A DNA stretch of 64,000 nt from positions 2,170,001-2,234,000 of the forward strand of contig NZ_CP097635.1 in the NCBI RefSeq assembly GCF_023573145.1, given 5' to 3'. Source of the DNA: Aquincola tertiaricarbonis. GTDB lineage: Bacteria > Pseudomonadota > Gammaproteobacteria > Burkholderiales > Burkholderiaceae_C. This document shows, piece after piece, positions 16,839 through 24,208 of this stretch (position 1 is its first letter; each line of letters starts with the position of its first letter). Both the position numbers and the translations under genes were made by a program. The notes beneath the pieces were generated by a model. It had not been told where the DNA came from and did not search any database. It was given only the letters and a program-made list of their open reading frames with translations.

Positions 16839-18555
16839 TCTTCTGCACCCACTGTTTGACGACTTCGGCGACCCGTTCCGGCTCCTTGCCGGCCAGGACC
16901 TTCAGGTGATCGACCAGCACGTCCACCGGCGAGCCCGGGGGCGGCAGGTCGTAGTTCTCCAGCAGCGGCCGCACCGACATGTCGCCCGGCTGCGCACCGG
17001 CGGCGGCCATCGCGGCGGCGGTGGCGGCGATCTGCGCCGCGCCCGGCAGCACCGCGTCGGCGCCCGGCTTGGGCAGCGCGGCCACGGCGGGGTTGGAACC
17101 CAGTGCGGACGGGCGGTCGATGGTGGCGGCCTGCGGCGCCGGCGGGATCGGGGTCAGCGGTGTGACGCTGGAAGCGCCGTAGCGGTTCTGCATCAGCTTC
17201 ATCAGCGGCCGCACGATCAGCAGGAAGCCCAGCAGCGCGGCCACGGCGTAGCCCACGTAGCCGGTGATGTCGACGATGTTGTCGCGCTGCTGCCACCAGG
17301 GCTCGGGCGCTGGCCGGGCCGGGAAGGGCATGGCCGAAACGACCAGCGTGTCGCCGCGCTCGTTGCTGATGCCCAGGCCGCTGCGCAGCATCTTCTCGAC
17401 GCCGGCGATTTCCTCGTTGGTCCAGCTGCCCTTGCCGCTGGGCGCGGCCGAGGCGTTGAGCACCACCGCGACGTTCAGCTTGGCCAGGCGGCCGCGGCTG
17501 CGCTTGATCTGGGTGATGTTGCGGTCGTAGGCGTACTGGCGGGTGGTGGCGTTCTTGCTCGCGGTGCCGGCGTCGGCCGGCTGCGAGGCGGCCACCGCCA
17601 CCGGGCGGTTGCTCAGCGAGCCGGGCACGCCCACGGCCACGCCGTCGCGGTCCATCTCCTGGCGCATCGCCTCGTTGGTCACCTTGGGCGTGGCGCCATA
17701 GGTCTCGTGCGTTTCCTGCACCCGGTCGTTGTCCACCTGGGCGGTGACGCTGGTCTTGTAGTTGTCCTCGCCCAGCACCGGCGACAGCAGGTCGCGCACG
17801 TTGCGGCGGGCTTCTTCGGTGTAGCGCTTGGCGGCGTCGCTCACCTGGGCGGTGCCGTCCATCGCGTCGGCCAGGTCGATGCGGGCCGACAGCAGGTTGC
17901 CGGCCTGGTCCACCAGACTCACGCGGCTGGGTTCCAGGCTGGCCACGCTGCCGGCCACCAGGTTGATGGCGGCGGCGATCTGTTCATGGCTGAGGGTGCG
18001 GCCGGGCTTGAGCTGCACCATCACCGAAGCCGAGCTCTTCTCGCCATCGCTCACCACGAACGACGACGACTTGGCGATTGACAGGTGCACCCGGGCCGAG
18101 TCCACCGCATCGAAGGTCATGATGCTTTGCGCCAGCTCACCTTCCAGGCCGCGGCGAAAGCGCACGTCCTGCACGAACTGGCTGACCCCCAGCGGGTCGT
18201 TCTTGTCCATCAGCTCCAGGCCGCTGGGCAGCTTGGCCGTCACACCCTTGGCGGCCAGCAGCATGCGCACCTTGCCCAGCTGGGCCTCGGGCACCAGCAC
18301 CTGGCCGCTGTCGGGATGCACGCGGTAGCGCACGCCTTCGGCGTCCAGCACGGCCATCATCTCGGCGGCGGGCACTTTCTCGCGGGCGCCGAACACGGCC
18401 TTGTAGCCCGACTGGTCGCGCCACAGGAACATCAGCACCGCGAGGGTGACGCCCACGGCCAGCGTGATGATGGGACCCAGGCTTTTGACGAGGCCGGGCG
18501 GCAGGCCACCAGCGGGGCGCAGGCGGGAGAGGGCGGGCTTGAGCGTGGAGATCAC
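16813..18555 (-). CDS. fliF: MS-ring protein FliF
   Basis: A 580-residue inner-membrane ring protein. The first membrane helix is near residues 25-45 (IITLAVGVTLAVLMFLW), the second near 445-465 (YVGYAVAALLGFLLIVRP). Between them are the YscJ-type ring domains, with LGKVRMLLAAKGVTAKLPSG, QRGLEG-like RFRRGLEGELAQSI, and VDSARVHLSIAKSSSFV. The cytoplasmic C-terminus (VDHLKVLAGKEPERVAEVVKQW) binds FliG, encoded by the overlapping next gene. Length is in the usual 540-580 range. It lies 45 bp after fliE. Confidence 0.96.
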   Translation of the reverse strand: MISTLKPALSRLRPAGGLPPGLVKSLGPIITLAVGVTLAVLMFLWRDQSGYKAVFGAREKVPAAEMMAVLDAEGVRYRVHPDSGQVLVPEAQLGKVRMLLAAKGVTAKLPSGLELMDKNDPLGVSQFVQDVRFRRGLEGELAQSIMTFDAVDSARVHLSIAKSSSFVVSDGEKSSASVMVQLKPGRTLSHEQIAAAINLVAGSVASLEPSRVSLVDQAGNLLSARIDLADAMDGTAQVSDAAKRYTEEARRNVRDLLSPVLGEDNYKTSVTAQVDNDRVQETHETYGATPKVTNEAMRQEMDRDGVAVGVPGSLSNRPVAVAASQPADAGTASKNATTRQYAYDRNITQIKRSRGRLAKLNVAVVLNASAAPSGKGSWTNEEIAGVEKMLRSGLGISNERGDTLVVSAMPFPARPAPEPWWQQRDNIVDITGYVGYAVAALLGFLLIVRPLMKLMQNRYGASSVTPLTPIPPAPQAATIDRPSALGSNPAVAALPKPGADAVLPGAAQIAATAAAMAAAGAQPGDMSVRPLLENYDLPPPGSPVDVLVDHLKVLAGKEPERVAEVVKQWVQKNERAEQPA

Positions 18556-18600
18556 GGCGGGATACGTCGGGTAATGCGGTCAGCGGGCGGCAGCCGGGGG

Positions 18601-18957
18601 CTACAGCTGCAGCTTGATCAGCTCGTCGAAGGCACCGGCGACCTTGTTGCGCACCTGCATGAGCATCGAGAACGACAGGCTGGCCTGCTGGCTGGACAAC
18701 ATCGCGCCCACCAGGTCGTCGCTGCGGCCGGCATCCACGTCGGCCACTTTTTCCGCAGCCGCCTTGTCCTTGGCATCCACCGACAGCAGCACCTGCTTAA
18801 AGCCGGCGACAAAACCGTCGCCCTGTGAGCCGGAGGGGGTGCCCAGGCCGTCGTCGAAAGTGGCGGCGGGCTGGATCGGCGCGGTCGGCGTCAGCCGCTC
18901 GACATCGCCGGCGATGCGGGCCAGGTCGGCCTGGATCGAGAGCAGTGCGGAAGACAT
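18601..18957 (-). CDS. fliE: MS ring-rod junction protein FliE
   Basis: A 118-residue adapter between MS ring and rod, first gene of fliEFGHIJ. The C-terminal half has FVAGFKQVLLSVDAKDKAA, MLSSQQASLSFSMLMQVRNK and VAGAFDELIKLQL; the pattern QxAxxxFxxxxQVRNKxxxAYxEI is the FliE hallmark. Its promoter should lie in the long upstream non-coding stretch (18958-19988). Confidence 0.93.
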   Translation of the reverse strand: MSSALLSIQADLARIAGDVERLTPTAPIQPAATFDDGLGTPSGSQGDGFVAGFKQVLLSVDAKDKAAAEKVADVDAGRSDDLVGAMLSSQQASLSFSMLMQVRNKVAGAFDELIKLQL

Positions 18958-19680
18958 GGGTGGATTCCTCGTGCGGTTCTTGTGGGCGCCTGCTGCCGGC
19001 CCGGTTCAGGCCATGCAGCGGCTCAACTCGCCGCGGCCGGCGGGTTGGCGTAACGGTTCAGGTAAGGGGATCTCCTGCGCTATCGGCCCCCAGGCGCTCG
19101 ACTTGAGGCGGCGGGCCTTTGGCGGGATTTGCCGGGGGTTTTGGCAATGCCCGTCCGCAGGGATTTGCGGCGAGTTATCTCGATGACCGGGAACTGCTTC
19201 ATCCAGGGCTTTCTGCTGGTTTTGGCGGGGGGGGGCGACACGAAAACAAGGCCATGTCGTCTGGGCCAAATGTTACGAACATGAGCACCCCTGGGCAAAC
19301 CCGAGAAGCGGCCGAACAACCCGGCTTTTGCGGCCTTAGGCGGGGCGGGCGACGGGCTGGCGGCGGTGGGCATGGCGGCGCGTGCAAGAGGGTGGACGGG
19401 GCTCTGGGGCCCAGCGCACGCGCGGCATGACAGCAGGTCTCCGGGACCGTGCGGCGCACGGTACGGACAGCCGGGTGGCTGGCGCGGCCCGGTGATGGGC
19501 CGGGCCGGCACCGCGCGCCTGGCAAGGCGGCGGCAGGTCCCGTCTGGCGGCCCCGCTGTCGTTCCCTGGTGGCAGTGCCAGGGGGCAGACCGGAAGCTTT
19601 GCGACCCCGACTTTCGTGCGGGTGTGCCCTGAGTGGTGCCGATCTTGCGGCCGGTCCGCGGCGCGCACAACCGGCGCTGC

Positions 19681-19721
19681 CGATGTTGCAGTGCAACGCG
19701 TGACCGATTGCACTGCATCGG
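19681..19721. promoter_or_regulatory. Long inverted repeat TGCAGTGCAA/TTGCACTGCA
   Basis: Perfect 10-bp arms (19687-19696 and 19708-19717) are flanked by further matching CGAT/ATCG-type bases and separated by 11 bp. The arms are themselves near-palindromic (TGCAGTGCA). Likely an operator or a two-site regulator binding element for the fliE/fliM control region; the protein is unknown. Confidence 0.4.
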
Positions 19722-19750
19722 CGGCCCTGCGGCGCAGGTGTTACCAACGG

Positions 19751-19783
19751 TGTCAGCCGCTCAGATCCTGTGGTTGGCTGACA
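19751..19783. promoter_or_regulatory. Inverted repeat TGTCAGCC/GGCTGACA
   Basis: Perfect 8-bp arms at 19751-19758 and 19776-19783 with a 17-bp spacer, inside the AT-richer part of the fliE-fliM gap. No U-tract follows, so a protein-binding site is more likely than a terminator. Confidence 0.35.
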
Positions 19784-19826
19784 TATTGGCGTCATAAATG
19801 CGCGCCGCTTCGCCATTAATCAGAAT

Positions 19827-19847
19827 GCCATATCACCCCTATATGGC
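19827..19847. promoter_or_regulatory. Inverted repeat GCCATAT/ATATGGC
   Basis: Perfect 7-bp arms with a 7-bp spacer about 140 bp before fliM; a further CCATAT copy lies near 19921. Spacing of the arms (two DNA faces) fits a dimeric regulator. Inference only. Confidence 0.35.
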
Positions 19848-19988
19848 GCGGCGTTTTAGATACTCGCGGCGCCGTACCCGCCGGGGGCCGCAGTGCGCAC
19901 AGGTCGGCCGCTTTTCCCCGCCATATCGGGCGTTCAGCCGCAGGGCCGATTTCTAGAATCAGCCGGACAAACCGCCCCTGGCCCGCCC

Positions 19989-20849
19989 ATGACCGACACC
20001 ATCTCCCCCAGCCGTACGGAGCCGCCCATGGTGCTGGACGCCGGCACGCTCGGCCGACCGGTGCACCTGCTGGCACGCATTTCCAAGCAGGTCCGCGAAG
20101 ACCTTGCCGAGCTGCTGCGCCTGCGCCTGAACGTGCGTTACCGCGCCCGCTTCGAGGTGGAGCAGGTGGCCATGCGCCGCCTGGACACCCGTGCTCCCGA
20201 TGCCGCCTGGCTGAGCTTCGGCGCCGCCACCGGCGACATCGCCTGCACCATCGAACGCAGCGTGCTGATGAGCGTGCTGGCCTATCGCTACGGCCTGCGC
20301 ACGCCGCCGGTGGACCCGCCCGGCGAAGCCCCGCGCGAGACCGCCACCGAAGAACGCCTGGCCGCGCTGCTGGGTCAGCAGTTCGTCGAGCTGCTGGCCG
20401 GCCGCATCGAGGCCGGCGTCGGCAGCCCGCTGCCGCAACGCCTGCCGCTGTTCAAGCCGGTCGGCCGCCTGCCGCCCGCCCGCGGCAGCTGGCTGATGGA
20501 AGCGCGCATCGTCGAGCATGCGCACAACAGCCGCGGCAGCATCTGCCTGGCCGTGAGTGACGGCTGGATGAACCGCGTGTGGCACCAGCTGACGCCGCTG
20601 CGGGCCAAGGCCGGCGAGCAGCTGGAACAGGCCGCGCCGCTGCCCACCCGCCTGGCGCTGACGCTGGTGGCCCGGCTGCTGCAGAAGGACATTCCGCTCG
20701 GCCAGCTGGCCGACCTGCAGGTGGGCGACGTGATCCCCATCAGCCTGGGCACGACCGACGTGCTCATCGACGACTCGCGGCTCTTCACCGCCACGGTGGC
20801 CGAACACCAGGGCAAGCTGTGCCTGACCTCTTTTGCCGATGTGGACTGA
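19989..20849 (+). CDS. fliM: Divergent short FliM (lateral-type switch protein)
   Basis: A 286-residue FliM/FliY/YscQ-family protein. The C-terminal SpoA domain is visible (LALTLVARLLQKDIPLGQLA then LQVGDVIPISLGTTDVLIDD), and it is followed 4 bp later by fliN. Canonical FliM is about 330 residues, begins with a CheY-P-binding EIDxLL motif, and has a GGxG motif in its middle domain. Neither is seen here; the N-terminus begins MTDTISPSRTEPP. This suggests a C-ring subunit not regulated by CheY in the usual way, as described for lateral/Flag-2 systems. The ATG at 19989 is chosen over an upstream in-frame Met because the upstream part has no similarity and lies in the control region. Confidence 0.82.
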   Translation: MTDTISPSRTEPPMVLDAGTLGRPVHLLARISKQVREDLAELLRLRLNVRYRARFEVEQVAMRRLDTRAPDAAWLSFGAATGDIACTIERSVLMSVLAYRYGLRTPPVDPPGEAPRETATEERLAALLGQQFVELLAGRIEAGVGSPLPQRLPLFKPVGRLPPARGSWLMEARIVEHAHNSRGSICLAVSDGWMNRVWHQLTPLRAKAGEQLEQAAPLPTRLALTLVARLLQKDIPLGQLADLQVGDVIPISLGTTDVLIDDSRLFTATVAEHQGKLCLTSFADVD

Positions 20850-20853
20850 CCCC

Positions 20854-21219
20854 ATGGACATGACTGACAACAAGAGCGCCCTCGACGACCTGCTGGCCGG
20901 CGTGCCGGAAGGCCTGGACGATGCCGATCTGGCGGCGCCTGCTGCACCGGCCCGTCCGCGCCGCAACATCCCGCAGATGATGCGCAAGATCCCGGTGACG
21001 CTGACGCTGGAAGTGGGCTCGGCCCGCGTCTCGCTGCAGGAGCTGATGGACATCCAGACCGACAGCGTGGTGCCGCTGGATACCCTGGCCGGCGAGCCGC
21101 TGATCATCAAGGTCAACGGCACCCCCGTGGGCCGCGCCGAGGTGGTGGTGGCCGGCGAGAAGTACGGCCTCAAGGTCGTGGAGCTGGCCGGCCTGGACCT
21201 CGATTCGCTGGAACACTGA
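20854..21219 (+). CDS. fliN: Motor switch protein FliN
   Basis: A 121-residue C-ring protein with a single SpoA domain: IPVTLTLEVGSARVSLQEL, DSVVPLDTLAGEPLIIKVNG and GRAEVVVAGEKYGLKVVEL, the standard FliN pattern. The first ~40 residues are acidic and Ala-rich. The start may be 20854 or the in-frame ATG at 20860; both lie right after the fliM stop. The gene ends 7 bp before fliP. Confidence 0.93.
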   Translation: MDMTDNKSALDDLLAGVPEGLDDADLAAPAAPARPRRNIPQMMRKIPVTLTLEVGSARVSLQELMDIQTDSVVPLDTLAGEPLIIKVNGTPVGRAEVVVAGEKYGLKVVELAGLDLDSLEH

Positions 21220-21226
21220 CCCGGCA

Positions 21227-21991
21227 ATGAACATGCAACGCGCGGTTCGCGCAACCGCCGCTGGCGCAGCCTTGCTCGCGCTGGCTTGGGCAGCCGGCCC
21301 GGCGCAGGCGGCCGAAGGCATTCCGATCTTCGGCACCAGCACCGGCGGCGTCTCCACCGACTTCACGGTGAAGACGCAGGTGCTCATCATCATGACGCTG
21401 CTGGGGCTGCTGCCCTCGCTGGTGCTGATGATGACCAGCTTCACCCGCTTCGTCATCGTGCTGTCGCTGCTGCGCCAGGCCCTGGGCCTGCAGCAGGGCC
21501 TGCCCAACCGCATCATCACCGGCATTGCGCTCATCCTCACCATGCTGGTGATGCGGCCGGTGGGCGAACAGGTGTGGACCAACGCCTTCGTGCCCTACGA
21601 CGCCGACAAGCTCACGCTGACCGAGGCGCTCAAGGCCGCCGAAGCGCCGGTTTCGCGCTTCATGCTGGCGCAGACCAGCAAGACCGCGCTGGCCCAGGTC
21701 TCGCGCCTGGCCGGCGAAAAGGACATCGCCAAACCCGAGGACCATGCCTTCACCGTCAAGCTGGCGGCCTTCGTGCTCAGCGAGCTGAAGACGGCCTTCC
21801 AGATCGGCTGCATGCTGTTCATCCCCTTCCTGGTGATCGACATGGTGGTGTCGTCGGTGCTGATGGCCATGGGCATGATGATGCTGTCGCCGCTGGTCAT
21901 CTCGCTGCCGATGAAGCTGCTGCTCTTCGTGCTGGTGGACGGCTGGACGCTGACCGTCAACACCCTCGTCACCTCGATCCAGGCCTACTGA
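21227..21991 (+). CDS. fliP: Export gate protein FliP
   Basis: A 254-residue inner-membrane core component of the type III export gate, with a cleavable signal (AAGAALLALAWAAGPAQA) as typical for FliP. Four later membrane helices include IIMTLLGLLPSLVLMMTSF and FTRFVIVLSLLRQALGLQQ, the strongest FliP signature, and ELKTAFQIGCMLFIPFLVID. It follows fliN directly with no fliO between, as in Flag-2 loci. FliP is assembled with FliQ and FliR from the next genes. Confidence 0.96.
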   Translation: MNMQRAVRATAAGAALLALAWAAGPAQAAEGIPIFGTSTGGVSTDFTVKTQVLIIMTLLGLLPSLVLMMTSFTRFVIVLSLLRQALGLQQGLPNRIITGIALILTMLVMRPVGEQVWTNAFVPYDADKLTLTEALKAAEAPVSRFMLAQTSKTALAQVSRLAGEKDIAKPEDHAFTVKLAAFVLSELKTAFQIGCMLFIPFLVIDMVVSSVLMAMGMMMLSPLVISLPMKLLLFVLVDGWTLTVNTLVTSIQAY

Positions 21992-22001
21992 GGGCGCACG
22001 C

Positions 22002-22274
22002 ATGATCACCCCTGAAGTTGCGGTCGATCTGGTCAGCGAGTCGCTTCAGCTCACCACCGTGCTGGTGACGCTGCTGGTGGTGCCGGGCCTCGTCGTCGGC
22101 CTGCTGGTCGCGCTGTTCCAGGCCGCCACCCAGATCAACGAGCAGACTCTGAGCTTTCTGCCGCGGCTGCTGGTCACCATGCTGGCCATCGGCTTCCTGG
22201 GCCGCTGGATGGTGGGTCGGCTGATGGACTTCTGCGTCTCGATCTTCGAGCGCGCGGCCACGCTCATCGGTTGA
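22002..22274 (+). CDS. fliQ: Export gate protein FliQ
   Basis: A 90-residue two-helix membrane protein: TVLVTLLVVPGLVVGLLVAL, then FQAATQINEQTLSFLPRLL, the FliQ hallmark, then MLAIGFLGRWMVGRLMDF. Part of the FliP5Q4R1 channel. It starts 10 bp after fliP and ends 13 bp before fliR. Confidence 0.96.
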   Translation: MITPEVAVDLVSESLQLTTVLVTLLVVPGLVVGLLVALFQAATQINEQTLSFLPRLLVTMLAIGFLGRWMVGRLMDFCVSIFERAATLIG

Positions 22275-22287
22275 AGGTCTGCACCCG

Positions 22288-23061
22288 ATGGAGCCCGTCT
22301 TCAACCAGCTGCTGGGCCTGCTCGGCGCCTTCTGGTGGCCGTTCTGCCGCACGATGGCGCTGCTGAGCGCGGCGCCGGTGCTGGGCGAGAACATGATGCC
22401 CGTCACGGTGCGGGTGCTGCTGTCGCTGGTGCTGTCGGTCATCCTGATGCCCATGGCCCAGCCGGCCGAGGCCATCGACCCGTTCTCGATGCACGGCATC
22501 GTGGCCACGGTGGAACAGCTGGTCTTCGGCTTCGTGCTGGGCCTGGCCTTCCACCTGACCATGAGCGCCATCATGGTGCTGGGCTTTCTCGCTTCTTCGC
22601 AGATGGGCCTGGCGATGGCGGTGATGAACGACCCGATGAACGGCCAGTCGTCGGACGTGGTGTCCAGCCTGCTGTACATGATGTGCATCCTGGTGTTCTT
22701 CGCCATCGACGGCCACCTGGTCATCACCGGCGTGCTGGGCGCCAGCTTCAAGGCCTGGCCCGTGGGGCAGAGCCTGGCCGGGCTGGAATTCAAGACCCTG
22801 CCGCTGGCGGTGGCCTGGGTGTTCTCGGCCGCGCTGCTGCTGGCGCTGCCGGTGATCTTCGCCACCGTGGTGGTGCAGTTCGGTGCCGGCCTGCTCAACC
22901 GCGTGGCGCCGGCGCTCAACCTCTTCTCGCTGGGCTTTGCCATCGTCACCGTGTTCGGGCTGTTCATGCTCACGCAGGTGGTGCGCTTCGTGCCCGAGCA
23001 CTACATCCGCATGACGCAGCAGGTGCTGGACCTGATCCACCGCGGCCTGCGCGCCAGCTGA
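22288..23061 (+). CDS. fliR: Export gate protein FliR
   Basis: A 257-residue membrane protein with about six helices. FliR features are ALLSAAPVLGENMMPVTVRV near the N-terminus, QLVFGFVLGLAFHLTMSAI, and QMGLAMAVMNDPMNGQSSDV, which matches the conserved FliR mid-region (MDP..G). It completes the export channel with FliP and FliQ. flhB starts 10 bp later. Confidence 0.95.
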   Translation: MEPVFNQLLGLLGAFWWPFCRTMALLSAAPVLGENMMPVTVRVLLSLVLSVILMPMAQPAEAIDPFSMHGIVATVEQLVFGFVLGLAFHLTMSAIMVLGFLASSQMGLAMAVMNDPMNGQSSDVVSSLLYMMCILVFFAIDGHLVITGVLGASFKAWPVGQSLAGLEFKTLPLAVAWVFSAALLLALPVIFATVVVQFGAGLLNRVAPALNLFSLGFAIVTVFGLFMLTQVVRFVPEHYIRMTQQVLDLIHRGLRAS

Positions 23062-23071
23062 AGGACGCGCC

Positions 23072-24208
23072 ATGTCCGACAACAGCAGCGGCGACAAGAC
23101 CGAAAAGCCCTCACCGCAGAAACTACGCAAGGCGCGGGAAGAGGGCCAGGTCACCCGTTCGCGCGACTGGGCCACCGCGGTGGGCATCCTGGTCAGCCTC
23201 AAGGCCTTCGTGCTGATGGTGCCGGGCTACCTGGAAGACTTCCGCAGCCTGTTCCGCCTGATCCTGGTGCCGCTGGAAGGGCAGGGTGCGCTGCACAACG
23301 CCTGGTCCAATGTGTTCTACGAGGTGGCGCTGCTGTTCGGTCGCATGGTGCTGCCGCTGGCGGTGGTGCCGCTGCTGGTGGTGCTGGCCTCGCTGTACCC
23401 GGGCGGCTGGGTGTTGAGCTTCAAGAACGTGATGCCCAAGGGCAGCCGGCTCAACCCGCTGAGCTTTGCCGGACGGCTGGCCAGCGCCAAGCACTGGTCC
23501 GACTTCGCGGTCTCGCTGCTCAAGTGCGGCCTGGTGATCGCGGTGCTGTGGCATGTGTCCACCACTTCGGTGGCGGCCTACCTGCAGCTGCAGTCGCAGA
23601 CCTTCGACCAGGCCCTGGTGCACGGCGCCGGCCTGATGCTGGACGGCGTGATGGCGATGGTGGTGGTGTTCATCCTCTTCGCGGTGATCGACGTGCCGCT
23701 GCAGACCTTCCTCTTCACCCAGCAGCAGCGCATGACCAAGCAGGAAGTGAAGGAAGAGCACAAGTCGGCCGAAGGCCGGCCCGAGGTGCGCCAGCGCATC
23801 CGCCAGATCCAGCAGCAGATTTCCAAGCGCAGCGTGCGCAAGACGGTGCCCACGGCCGACGTGGTGATCGTCAACCCCGAGCACTATGCGGTGGCGCTGA
23901 AGTACGACGAAGACCGGGCCGAGGCCCCGTTCCTGGTGGCCAAGGGCGTGGACGAGATGGCCCTGTACATCCGCCAGGTGGCGCGTGAAAGCGGCGTGGA
24001 AGTGGTACCGCTGCCGCCGCTGGCGCGCGCCATCTACAACACCAGCCAGGTCAACCAGCAGATTCCGGCGCCGCTGTACAAGGCCGTGGCCCTGGTGCTG
24101 CGCTACGTGATGCAGATACGCGCCTTCCAGGCCGGCACGCGCAAGGCCGCGCCGGTGCTTCCCGACGATCTTGAAATCCCCGCGCGCTTGAGCGAGGTGA
24201 AAGCATGA
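23072..24208 (+). CDS. flhB: Export switch protein FlhB (NPEH variant)
   Basis: A 378-residue protein with N-terminal EKPSPQKLRKAREEGQV, the invariant FlhB/YscU opening, four membrane helices (about residues 35-215), and a cytoplasmic domain with the autocleavage loop VIVNPEHYAVAL around residue 268. Most FlhB proteins have NPTH; here Thr is Glu, while the Asn-Pro bond and His are kept, so cleavage may still occur. It switches export from hook to filament subunits upon contact with FliK. Its stop overlaps the flhA start by 4 bp. Confidence 0.95.
   Translation: MSDNSSGDKTEKPSPQKLRKAREEGQVTRSRDWATAVGILVSLKAFVLMVPGYLEDFRSLFRLILVPLEGQGALHNAWSNVFYEVALLFGRMVLPLAVVPLLVVLASLYPGGWVLSFKNVMPKGSRLNPLSFAGRLASAKHWSDFAVSLLKCGLVIAVLWHVSTTSVAAYLQLQSQTFDQALVHGAGLMLDGVMAMVVVFILFAVIDVPLQTFLFTQQQRMTKQEVKEEHKSAEGRPEVRQRIRQIQQQISKRSVRKTVPTADVVIVNPEHYAVALKYDEDRAEAPFLVAKGVDEMALYIRQVARESGVEVVPLPPLARAIYNTSQVNQQIPAPLYKAVALVLRYVMQIRAFQAGTRKAAPVLPDDLEIPARLSEVKA

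Larger units (their letters stand above)
18958..19988. other. 1-kb non-coding gap between divergent fliE and fliM operons
   Basis: The gap separates fliEFGHIJ (minus) from fliMNPQR-flhBA (plus). Open frames exist in it but are Arg/Pro/Ala-rich with no domain pattern and look like by-products of GC bias. No sigma54 activator motif (GAFTGA), Walker box or helix-turn-helix is seen, although Flag-2-type loci carry the regulator gene lafK here. From about 19.68 kb onward the DNA is locally richer in A+T and contains three inverted repeats, probably the control region. I could not identify a sigma54 (TGGCAC-N5-TTGC) or sigma28 promoter. Confidence 0.6.

Noticed and set aside
19080..19816. Minus-strand ORFs in the fliE-fliM gap, considered as a possible regulator
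   Set aside because: They are Pro/Arg/Ala/Cys-rich with no helix-turn-helix, Walker or sigma54-contact motifs.
19936..19960. GCCGATTT before fliM as a sigma28 -10 box
   Set aside because: No TAAA-type -35 element at the required ~15-bp distance, and early export genes are not usually under sigma28.
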